A DNA stretch of 64,000 bases from Stropharia rugosoannulata (lineage: Eukaryota; Basidiomycota; Agaricomycetes; Agaricales; Strophariaceae), in contig JANCIK010000011.1 in NCBI GenBank assembly GCA_028532985.1, forward strand, positions 806,001 through 870,000, given 5' to 3'. Below, one piece after another: positions 47,080 to 57,446 of the stretch; the first letter of the stretch is position 1; each line of letters opens with the position of its first letter. The translations under genes were made by a program, and so were the position numbers. Below the pieces are notes generated by a model that worked only from the letters and a program-made list of their open reading frames with translations, did not search any database and was not told the DNA's origin.

Positions 47080-49830
47080 TCATGCAGAACGGGCTTTAAG
47101 GGTGAAATACAGTCTGGTAGATCACGACATTAACATTCAAAAATAACAAATCGAGACTGATAAGATCACTCACATAACTCGATAGATGATGGATATGGAA
47201 ACGAGGATCGCAGCCCATTTGCCGTATGAGACCGATCCGATGTCAAGATAGTCCAGAACATCAGCGCCAGACACGGAGCACGTCTCTGGTGTCGATGATG
47301 GATATGCACAGACACATGTGTTGTCGATCTTCGTCGTGCAGGTGAAATTCAGTCCCCGGAAATCGGACTAGACGCAGTCAACAACCGAATAAGAGTGATG
47401 GGATAATATCAATGCTTACATCGGCTAAAAGCTCAAAAGCATATTTCTGGTAATCCATATAATGGAAGCTGAAGAACCAGAACCTAGGAAGTGACCGCGC
47501 TTTGATGCTAGGTGAAGCAGGGATAATTATTATCAACTCGAGTAAAATGATGTTTCAGGTACTCACAAGTATCCGCCGACGCTCATCCAAAATCCATTGA
47601 TACTATAACAATCGAAGAGGACGGCTTAGACCGAAGGATCGGGGAGCACAATCAAACACTTACAAGGAAGTTATAGCCAAGGCTGCAACGAAAATAGGGA
47701 GGAAGGATGCAATAATGAGTGCCTGCGTCTCTGCAGTGAAAATAGCCAGGAAAAGGAATATAACGAAACGGAAGAATGGTTTAGCCCCGGAGTGCAAGCC
47801 CTAATCACAGCTGTCAGGAATGGTCAATCAACCAAGCCGAGATCACATACTATAGCCCAATAGCAAATACAAGTGAATAGAACAGTGCAGACGAACAAAA
47901 AAGGTATGTTGACCAGAGTATTCGAAAGAAGGAAAGGCAGGGTTGTATAGAGTCCGTTTTTAGTTTCGCGGTAGTAAACCGCCCGTTCTTCTAGGACTAT
48001 GCATGATGTCAGAATGTGAAAGAGAAGCGGTTTAACAATAAACATACATGATGGGATTCCGGCGACTGACATCTGAAGTTCGAGAGACGTTAGTCCATTT
48101 TTAGCGTAGGTCTGATATGTTGGAACATACAAAGGCAAGGAATGCAACACTGTAAAAATGCACGGAAAACCTATCATTGATTGTCGAGTCGGCTGTCCCA
48201 AGGCGAATCCATATCGTGCTAGGTAAAAAGATTAATGAAATTGCATGTCAACAGGTAAGCCGAGTACTCACGCGAGCATCAAGCCCATTCCTGTTTAACG
48301 TAATCAATCGTTGCATAAGTGCATATGTCGAAGCTTGAAAGCTTTAAAAATAGAATACTACCCACCTGCATACATTCCCGCACGAACGCCATACGCTAAC
48401 AAATTTCTGCGGTAGTTAACCGCTGTCCGCTCTGACAGAACTAAAGTATTCCAAACAAGTGTACCGACCGGCCCAGCCTTGCCATGGGGGATGGGATCGT
48501 CGGACTGAGCCGAGCTAGTCTCTTCAGGGAGTTCGTGCTTGCCTTCCATGCATGCTGGACTTGAAGTGATGGATAGATAGAACTCTCTGAACTCCCGAAT
48601 AGATCTCGTAGACTCCTCGGACTCCGCAAAGTCGCTATTCAGGAAGTTCATGGCATGATCGGAAGGTGTCGTCTGGCCAAGAGATCAGGAAGTTGTCAGA
48701 TGAGTCAATGACTCGATCCTTGCATATCGAGACTTACAAAACGACCGACGGGCCTCCCCCATCGCTCGAAAAATTCATCGAGTTGATCTACACGGCCTGA
48801 GTAACAGACCTGCCCCTCAGCAAGGAGCATCAGATTGGTGAATTGAGCGAGAGTGTCCAACGAAGGCTGGTGAATTGTCGCAATCACGAAGATCCCTTCC
48901 TCTTGAGCTAGGTTGTGTATGGCGGTCATAACCTCCCTCGCGGAGGTACTGTCAAGCTGCACCAGATGAGTACCTAAGTATTCTGACTGCTAGATGTTTT
49001 ACATACCCCAGACGTAACCTCGTCGAGGAAGAGTATGCGCCTGTACCACTAATTAGACAGTAGAAATGAGATGAGTGGTATTGTTACTCACGGGAACGTC
49101 ACCATTGCGCATGCTGCAGTCACTCGACGCTTTTGACCACCGGATATGCCTCGCGATACAGGAGTACCAATCATTTGGTCGGCGCAAGACTGGAGTCCCA
49201 AAGAGTGGATTACTCTGTCGACGCGGTCATGCACCTCGCTTCGCGAAAGCATGGGGAGGCTGTCCGAATGGGTGAGCAAACAAGTTCGCCCTTCAAAACG
49301 TATACTTACTGTAGACGAAGAGCATACGAGATCGATTCCCGCACTGTCAAAACCCCTAACAGAGCATCTTCCTGCTCAACAAAGGAGGAAATCTTGTTCA
49401 TTTCTTTACTGCCCACAAGGGTGCCATTGAGACGAATAGTCCCCCCATTAAAGGACGGCTTTCTGCAAGACATAACATCGAGTAATGTGCTTTTCCCTGC
49501 GAAGGACGAACGTGAGATGGCACATGACAGGGTAGACACGGACTACTTACCAGCACCAGAAGGTCCCTGAATGAGAGAAAAGGCGAAACGTCATTTTACT
49601 ATCATTTATCAAGATATTTTCAAAGAACGTACCATAATAGCTAATAGCTGGCCGGCACGTACATCGACAGTCACATCGTTAACAAGCAGTCTTTGGCCGT
49701 TTTTCGTATCGACGGCATAGCTTAAGCTTTGAAATGATAAAACCGAACCCGCGCTGCGGCCTTCTTTAGTGTCGTTGATGTAGGCCTCCGGTGCCGACGA
49801 CGACGATGATGTAGAAGATGCCTTGCGCAT
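47080..49830 (-). CDS. ABCG-type half-transporter
   Basis: Sixteen exons can be read without a break; the first seven are 49633-49830, 49551-49566 (16 nt), 49310-49496, 49092-49259, 49007-49040, 48738-48956 and 48366-48672. The product is about 630 aa. Walker A (GPSGAGKSTLLDVM) is split by the intron after the 16-nt exon; the ABC signature is RGISGGQKRRV, Walker B is RILFLDEVTSGLDSTSA, and the H-loop is IATIHQPS. The second half has the ABCG membrane region: NRRNLLAYG-like lead, FLEERAVYYRETKNGLY, IPFLFVCTVLFTCICYW, and a Cys-rich loop before the last segment (KWAAILVSISIIYRV). It ends at 47080 with FTLKARSA. Nucleotide-binding then membrane order is the 'white' type; it would work as a dimer exporting lipid-like compounds. 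Substrate unknown. Confidence 0.9.
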
Positions 49831-51071
49831 GATGGCAGGTCAGTGGGGTAGGAAACCGGAGGAGGGGATTAATCAAGCGTTAATTATCGACGCTGGCCCC
49901 GAAATATACTTTCCGCAACTGGGTGCCTTCCGGGTTCCTCTGATGCAAACGAGATCTCCATCCGGGCTGTCATTCAGTTTTACGGCTTCGATAACACTCC
50001 ACATAAAGTAGGTGTGGCACGAGATCTGTGTTAAAAAGCCACTCCGAAGTGATAGGTCTTCGGCAGGAACAGGGTTCTTCGAACGCCGAAAGGAAAATTG
50101 ACATCTTTTTCAGAGCCTCGAGTACAGAATTAGACAAGGCCAGGCCACGATCAGTGGTAATGGACCAGAAAACTTCTGGACATGCCGTCGAAAGACACTT
50201 AGTACAGCCGCTTGAGTATCATCAGTCGGTTAATTGCGCACTAGTAGGGCATGTATTCGCGGTTCTGGATAGAAGGACGTGTATGCCGTGATTTCCTTTG
50301 CCACAAGACAGAAAATGTACATGTGTCAACCTGCTGCTGCGCGCTGTTTCGGTGTCAATGTCGTTTAGATGGAATGAGACAGAAGGGGAAGAATGGGTAT
50401 TGAGGGGGAAGGCGGTGACCTGTAACCAGTTGAAGATTAAGAATAGAACATTCTGACGTTTAAAACATGAAATTGGACCCACAAGCCCGCCACATTAACT
50501 CCCCAAGTGAGTGCATAGCTCCTGAGAAGACCCACAAAAGGCATGATTACACGCTATCAGAAAAGGACTATAAGAAAGGCCCTATGTATGTGATTCCTAC
50601 ATGAGATCTCCAAAGATCTCATGCCAGCGCAGACGTTTCTCTCGGTCCGCTTCGGGTGAGCACTTGCCACTGAGCAAGGTAAAGCGCCAGCAAGCTATCA
50701 TATTAGTCGGCTAATTCCAATGTTGGATATAGTGGGCGTTAGAACTGAGCCATTCATCTATCAGAGAATATGTAAGAGTGATGTCGATGATAGAGTGACG
50801 GTATAAAGTCTGGGTAAGTTTGGGGTAAGTACCAGTAAGTACCTCATCTCGTAAGTAAGCGGGGCTGGGTTTGTAATTTCCGACCCGGTGTGATCCAGTA
50901 AGTTTGGGAATTGGAAACTGCGGCGAGCAACCGGCGATCACGCTGCGGCGGGTCAAGCGGGCCGCTCGATCTCGTCGCAGCCGCCGCGCCGACCCAACGT
51001 CAACGACCTTGCATTGCCCTCACGATCTTCGAGTGTACAACATATACATCTTCTGTGGTAGACCGCTTAAT
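49831..51071. other. intergenic
   Basis: No gene supported. It contains the ABCG promoter. Overlapping plus-strand frames near 50.9 kb lack motifs. Confidence 0.4.
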
Positions 51072-51677
51072 ATGGATCTCGTTTATCTTCTATCCATGCT
51101 CCAATCCTATCTAATTCCTTGTGGAATGATCTTAGACGGCCTTGTAACATTCTCTCATATTGTTGGTCATCTAAAACGCGACATTCAGGTCATTGGTGAC
51201 AGTGATCAGAGGAAGCCACCACCATATTCCAAATTCTATCATGTTCTTCATAGGGAATGCACTGAATATACCTATATCAGTCATGGATGAGTGCTGGAAC
51301 ATTGTAAAAGATTATGTGTGGGAGATGCCCGTTACCCCATTGATTCCAGATGACTATGTTTTGTTCAAATATCATGGTTGGCAGCTTGGTATCAGTGAGT
51401 TCATTACAATATTGTTATAGTACTAGTCTTGTCATGTGTTTAATTGGGCTATTTAGCAGCAATGACGATTTATCCACCTGATGATTGTTGCACAGATATG
51501 GCTTGTACCAACTGCAGTCCATTGAAAAAAGAGTATCAGAAAAGGGTAGTTGTGTACACCGAGAACGAAGGTGTTCAGCCTGCTTATGTATGTGATCCCG
51601 TTTTTGTGCACCCAGTGCATGTAATGGTGCCGTTTACTACAGAAGGTGCTTTGGGATACATGTTTAAAAAGTGTTAA
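51072..51677 (+). pseudogene. KDZ-associated CxC5-like cysteine cluster fragment
   Basis: Three exons (51072-51195, 51254-51394, 51457-51677) splice in phase (1, 1). The protein reads LSMLQSYLIPCGMILDGL, then SVMDECWNIVKDYVWEMPV, then TIYPPDDCCTDMACTNC and RVVVYTENEGVQPAY. This order (helix, ECWN-IVKD, YPP..C....C..C, VVxYT) is that of the CxC5 cluster found at the N-terminus of basidiomycete KDZ (Kyakuja-Dileera-Zisupton) transposase proteins. After QPAY the family's Cys/His pattern is lost and the frame stops; no DDE core follows, so this is a truncated piece. Recognised from memory, not from a search. Confidence 0.55.
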
Positions 51678-52086
51678 AATAGATTATAAGAATAATACAA
51701 GGGGAGGAGGGTATCACAGTGAATATTACAATTAGGAGGAGACAAGAGGTAAGAAAGTCCTCTCCGAACGACTTGCATTCGGCCAATGCCGCTGTAACCC
51801 GTGATGATCGCCGCAGTTTGATGCCGCACAAATTGCTGCAGTTTCCAATATACAAATGCCCTCGTGTGATCAGCAGACAAGATTCAATGCAGCGGCGCCT
51901 TACTTATACATATGGAAATATAGAGTATGTAGAATACTTACATACTTACTTTGTGTGTTCCTGGTCTCTCCATACGCCGTATTCCCCATACATATAGCTC
52001 TCGAACCAAGCCCGAACTCAAAAACTCAAAAAAGTGCTTATATAAAGGTACTTACAAAGACATATGTACATGTCTGCCAACTACGA

Positions 52087-53525
52087 TTATTCGTCCACCA
52101 ATAATAATCTTACCGCTTTGTCAATAATATCCTTGCAAGAGTGCTGCATAGCAGGTCTAAATAGCTTGAACCCTCCCCCCTCTTCCTCGGTACGCACAGA
52201 CCATATATCAAGCTCGAGAGTTTGCTTTTGGGTGTATGAGAAAGCCGTTGTGATGATATACTTTTCAATAATATTTATTCCTGTTTTCTGGTCCTCGGCA
52301 TTCAAGAGGAAGAGTTGTGCCATGATAATGGTTAAATCTGAGCATCATATGATAAAGTTAGTCGACAGCATGCAGTATTAGTAAAGAGAAATCAACCGCA
52401 CTCATTACAAGCTGGAGACATCGATATGCTTCAATCTCTATGCTTGGCAGCAGCTTGTTTTTGTGCCATACTGCTTCACTGGAATTCCCCAAAGTTGTAG
52501 GGTGGTTCACAACGTTGGTTTCAAATGCTGCTAGAAGCTTCAAGTGTGTTAGGTTAACACATTACTGACATCACCTCTGTAGGAGTTGGTACTAACATTG
52601 GCGTTGTGCTTCCATATTTGGTTCCAATACAAAGTAATACACGGTCTCATTATCCTTGAATGGTACCTCGCATTTGTCTCGTTCAGTATATCTGGTGCAT
52701 GTTATCACAGTTATATCAAGTATATTTGAAGCTGACGACGCACATGGTGTGCCTTCCCTATAGCGAAAGTTATCAGAACGTACTAATACCACATGAGATA
52801 TATGAGACGAACTCTACACAGTTCTTATATTTGGTTATAAGGTCTGCCTGTTGGGCTGCGGAGAAGAGAGACGCTAGGCGGCGCGACAATTCCTGTTCTT
52901 CTTCTGATCCGGCCAAGCCGTCAACTTTCAAGGCAACCATGGTCTCCTTGATTAATTCTCCGAGGCGAGTATCCTTCGGAGTTGAGCTATTCACTTCCCT
53001 AAAGTATTCATATCGCTCGAAAATAAGGACACTGATAATTCACATACCATCTGACAGTGCGACCACAGCACTTGGTGGATACGGCTTGCTGAGAAGAACT
53101 CCTTTAAAGTGATGATTGAATTTCTCTAACGCTTTGCTTTCAGCTTGCCTCTCCAATGCATTTTCCAGTTCTTCATCAATGTCCTCTTCAATGTCTTCCA
53201 TCAAGTCTTGTAGTTGATTCTCAACAAACAAATCAAACTTGGTAAATATTGCTACTACTGGGACTACACAAAAAGAGAAATGGTCAGACGCACAGGATTC
53301 ATCGAGGCACTCTCGTCTCACCATCATGTTTTTGCGAGAAAAATCTTTCCTCTGCCTGCTGGATTGGACGGGAGCTTGTTGTCAGACAGTACCTATGAAA
53401 GAAATTAGCTTAAATGACTCAATACCTATAAGCCTTTATCGGGAGACTCGCCATATTGCATGCAATCTCTCGTTGATGTCCCTCTGCCGGCCTCTTGATT
53501 CGATGAAATTCGCTACAACCCTCAT
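52087..53525 (-). pseudogene. GTPase-family gene relic, P-loop part missing
   Basis: Minus-strand exons carry the second half of a G domain of a type common in basidiomycetes: VVANFIESRGRQRDINERLH, RPIQQAEERFFSQ, then VPVVAIFTKFDLFVENQL, where TKFD is the G4 base-specificity motif. The following VLLSKPYPPSAVVALSD fits the G5 region, and a helical part DTRLGELIKETMVALKVDGL comes next. Small introns join several pieces (for example GTGAGA ... TGTAG before PVVAIF). No G1 (GxxxxGKS), switch or G3 (DxxG) motif is seen in the 500 bp upstream, so the front is missing. Downstream frames to 52087 look coding but were not joined with certainty. Confidence 0.5.
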
Positions 53526-54037
53526 CACAAAAAATACGTATATCATGTAATCTTCCCCAATTAGCTACATACCCGTAAAATCAGTTATATAGGCACAATT
53601 ATCTGTTTGTCAAATACATGAAAGCGTTTTCGCATCTATTGTACACGATAGTTGTAGTTATACAATAATTGGAAGATTGTAACTCAAAACCTACTTGCAA
53701 CGGCGCCCGAGAATTGGCATGTTTGTAACTCAGGGTACTAATATAATTGCTTACAATCTAGGTATCATCTCATTATATTCACGCAACTTGTTATAATAAT
53801 ACAAACAGTTTTATTGAGCAGGCAATACATGAGCACATACGGTAATATAGCATTAAAACATAGCAGGAATCTGGCAAATTATCAGAAACAGTACCAGGAT
53901 GAAGTACGAGAGCACAGCGACGAGAGTATGGTGACGAGAGCACAAAATCATGATACAGCAAGAGGACGAGAGCATGAGAGCGAGAGAACAATAGAAAAAA
54001 TACTATAGCACAGGAATACGATACCAGAGAGAATATA

Positions 54038-54840
54038 TTACTTCTTGGCTTTTTTGCCGCCACGTTTACGTTCAGTTCCACTTGGAACAGCAGTTCCACG
54101 TCCACGTCCACGACCGCGGCCCTTTCTAGTCTTCGGAGCGTCATCTGGTTCGGGCTCATCAATTTCGATTTCGTCTTCACCTTCATTGTTGTTGGTCATG
54201 ACATTGCCTTGTTTCGGTAAAGGCGGGAGTGGAGCTTGGGCATTCATGTCCTGCTGCATAAGTGGTGGAACAGGAGGCGGGTTTGCGGTCGCAGACGGCG
54301 GTGTGGGCACAGGTGCCGTGTTCACGGTTGCAGACTGTGGCACGGGCATCGGCACCGGGTTCGGGGGCGTGGACTGCAGTGTGGGCGTTGGTGCCGGGTT
54401 CGCAGTTGCAGACTGTGGCGTAACAGGGACAGGCGCCGGATATGTGATTGCAGATGGCGGCGTGGGCATGGGTACCGGGTTTGCGGTCGGAGGCTGCGGG
54501 ACGGGCACGGGCACTGGCATTGGGTTCGCAGTTGCAGGCTGTGGCATAGTAGGCGCTGCCGGCGCCGGGTTTGCGGTCTCACGGTCTCTGTCAGCTTCCT
54601 GTAATGTTAATTTGCAGTTAGCACAAATTATGTTAGGGTAAAAATTAGGACCTCATTATTTTTTTCTAATTCCTCTTCACCTGTATTGCCATGTTCTTCC
54701 TGGGCAGCGGATGCTCGTTTGGCTGTGCGAGCTTTCATGACACCGGAAGGGTCGTCCGGGTCAGAATCTTCCTCTGAATCTGACAACTCATTACGTCGTC
54801 GCTTTGTAGACCGACATAATGCAGGTATAGCACTATGCAT
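54038..54840 (-). CDS. proline-rich repeat protein with basic Arg/Gly tail
   Basis: Two exons (54652-54840, 54038-54598) joined by a 53-nt intron in phase 0 give 750 nt, 249 aa. The donor GTCCTA is unusual. Exon 1 is charged (RSTKRRRNELSDSEEDSDPD). Exon 2 has about six degenerate repeats of 13-25 residues of the type ATANPxPxPxPPS, followed by an acidic piece (EGEDEIEIDEPEPDD) and a basic tail (KTRKGRGRGRGRG ... KRGGKKAKK). It looks disordered and possibly nuclear. I recognise no family; as it sits between transposon pieces it may belong to a mobile element. Confidence 0.5.
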
Positions 54841-55552
54841 TGTTAGTAGTTAGCACTGCAAATAATGAAATATCCGTTACATACTTTGTTAGAAACCGAA
54901 GAGTGTCCGTTACCCAAGGGTCCGCTCAAAATAGTCGACAATCATCATGAAAAAGTGCTGAAGGTCAAATTTACCCACTTTTGTCTCCCAGTTAGGTGAG
55001 CTCGAGAGAGCGAAATATACCTGTATACATTTAGTGAGGAATGAGATGGATGACTATAGAAAATACATGGCATGCGGTGTACGCAACCGCTCTCCCAGTA
55101 ATTGCATGCATTTCGGCCTGGCTGGGCTTTGTTCGGGCACGTCGCTGATAGGGCGCCTAAGTGCCTGGCCATGAAATTTTGCGATTTTACTACAAATCCT
55201 ATCATTGCAGTAGTCTAGACTATTAAAGTCGTATTAAAGACTTTAGTATGACCCAATGAGAGACAGAGAATAACGAAGACAAGTGTAGACCTCCACTTAA
55301 TCAATTAAGCGGGCTATTTTAACTATAAGCGAAACCACACTAAAAGCTTAAGTAAAAGTGACGACGGTAACTGTCCGCGTTAAAGAACTTAACTGGAGAG
55401 TAAACCAAGAGACTTTAAACAAGCGGGTTAATAAGCCTTTACGGTTGGACTTAGTTGCATGACCAGTATGGCTTATAGGCGCATCTGACCGGCTTAAAGT
55501 TAGAATAATAATAAGCCTGGCATAAAGGAGAGCACAGGTACGCTTTGCATTT

Positions 55553-55977
55553 AACCCGGTATAATTATACCGGGCTAAATGTAAAGTTACTGCCCAAGAA
55601 ATACACTCAGTAATGTCGTCAATTTCGAGGAAGTCAGATAAGCGGGTTAAACAGAGTGCAAAGGCAGAGGCATTATACCGGGTTAAATTATACCGGGTTA
55701 AATGACACCAACCATAACGAAGAAACTCGACTAGAGACTTATAGCGGGTCAGTCTTCTAAAAACCAGCCATCGAAAACGAGAGATTAGGAAAAGCAAATC
55801 ATTATGCCGAGTTATTTAACTCGAGTAATTATACCGGGCTATTTGACTTAGGCATTATACCGGGCTAAATGACTCAGTCATTATACCAGGCTGTTTGATT
55901 GAACGTTATACCGGGTTAATTAGCAAAGGTCAATAAACCGGGCTAATAAACTTAGACAGTTCTACCGGGCTAATTAG
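55553..55977 (+). repeat. array of TATACCGGGYTAAWT motifs
   Basis: About ten or eleven copies of a short motif (core ACCGGGYTA, usually ATTATACCGGGCTAAAT) occur in 425 bp at irregular spacing of 15-100 bp, for example at 55569, 55677, 55693, 55831, 55858 and 55908. Both strands are represented. It lies some 400-800 bp upstream of the TATA box and may be a set of protein-binding sites. Confidence 0.7.
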
Positions 55978-56384
55978 CAGGGCCTCGTACTGGCCATACA
56001 GAGGGAATATAGCAGGCTATTTGGCAGGAGCCTGATAGACCCTGAAAAGCGGGTACAGTCGGAGGCGAGACAACTCACCAGTGGGGTAACTCTGTCCCGG
56101 CTTACATTCCAAAAAGCCAAGGCGTAGTAAAACTGACTGTATTCAGGAGGCAGACAGACGCCCAGGCACCGAAAGGCGGTTTAACCGTTCTAAAAATAGG
56201 CTCGTTCCTGACAAGCCTTCAGAATCTATCCTTTTTCAGTTATTTCAAATTCTTACTCCACTCATCTAGAACGACTAAAATGTAATTAAACGGGCAGAAC
56301 CGTATGGACCTACAAACCAATCGGGTGCGAGGTTTTAGTAGAGAACGCCTCCGGGCGCCTACGAAAACCCGTCTCCCAGAAACG

Positions 56385-56391
56385 TATAAAT
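56385..56391 (+). promoter_or_regulatory. TATA box of the retroelement
   Basis: TATAAAT in ACGTATAAATACCCC, downstream of the motif array and upstream of the tandem repeat; a likely U3 promoter. Confidence 0.55.
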
Positions 56392-56540
56392 ACCCCAGCA
56401 TGTAACATAGAATAGCAGGTTCCCCTGAGTAGATTTACCTAGAGTGAATATATACGGTTAAAGTCCTCACTGCGAGTTTAGAGAGAGTTCAAAGCTTTTG
56501 ACAGATTACTTGACTAAGTCTTGAGTCTGGAAGCAGTTTT

Positions 56541-56697
56541 GCAGGCAACGTTTAATGTATACCTGGAGCGGTTTAATTTTGCAGGCAGTGTCGTCGCGCA
56601 CATACCTGGAGCGGTCATTTTGCAGGCAACACTACATGTATACCTGGAGCGGTTATTTTGCAGGCAGTGTCGTCGCGCACATACCTGGAGCAGTTAA
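56541..56697 (+). repeat. four tandem units of 38-41 bp in the transcribed leader
   Basis: Units start at 56541, 56581, 56622 and 56660, each beginning GCAGGCA and containing ATACCTGGAGCGGTT. Odd units carry AACACTACATGTAT-like centres and even units carry GTGTCGTCGCGCAC, so the array is two copies of a dimer of about 80 bp. Confidence 0.85.
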
Positions 56698-57033
56698 ACA
56701 GTTTTCAGTTCTCTTTCTGATTGTCGTGTCAGACTAAGTCTCATTCGAGCACCTCGCGTTATACGCATACAAACTACACTTATCACACTACACTACCACG
56801 CCCTTGGGCTGAGTCTTTGTGTTAAGAAAACGTTTACCCGGCTTATATTATAAAAGACAACTGTGTCTTTCTTTTGTACATAGACCCCCGACTTCGCATT
56901 AAAGAAGCATTTGTTTGAGATTGGATTGTGTGTTTTTGTGGTTGTTGGTTGTGTTGTGTTAGATTATTTCTAGCAGGACATACAAACGGGCCATCACTGA
57001 GCACTTGGCCAGACCCAAACAAGGTCCTTCATC

Positions 57034-57051
57034 TGGAGCCCACCGCGAGGG
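57034..57051 (+). other. possible tRNA primer-binding site
   Basis: TGGAGCCCACCGCGAGGG begins with TGG, as expected for a site complementary to a tRNA 3' CCA end, right after the presumed LTR end. The tRNA was not identified. Confidence 0.35.
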
Positions 57052-57446
57052 GGTTTTAGACTGATTACAGTTATTATAATATAAACCTAAATAAACAGGT
57101 TCTTTATATAAAGAATTCAGTTCTGCCCGGTTGAAATCATTACTGGATCTTAGTAAAGATTTCGCCGGTTACAAAAATTTCTAAAAACAAAAGCTCTAGT
57201 AAAACGTCGTCGCCAGCCAAACGAGCGACTAAGTTAGACCGAGCAAAACAAGCCGCTACTTCCTCATTAGCCATCAGTGCATTACAACCGCCTGGTGCTC
57301 CTAAGAAATGTGCGACTTTAAATTCAGTTACTGCCGGGTTATCCAGTGGTCTAGTACCCACCGTCCGTAAACGAGTTTTAAAACCAGTACCCCGCTTAAA
57401 CTTCCAAACCACTACTAGTACAGAGAGTATACCTCCTCTAGAAAAT

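Larger units (their letters stand above)
55284..57031 (+). repeat. putative 5' LTR / regulatory region of the Ty3/gypsy element
   Basis: Proposed span starting at TGTAGACC (55284) and ending in TTCA (57028-57031) before a primer-binding-like site. The right LTR lies outside the window, so ends and length (about 1.75 kb) are not proven. It contains an ACCGGG-type motif array, a TATA element and a four-unit tandem repeat, but no long open frame of interest. Confidence 0.45.

Noticed and set aside
54045..54641. 198-codon plus-strand frame rich in Gly/Val
   Set aside because: Antisense of the proline-repeat exon; the repeat makes every frame open.
56555..56737. 60-codon frame over the leader tandem repeat
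   Set aside because: Its repeated peptide only reflects the DNA repeat; not a supported protein.
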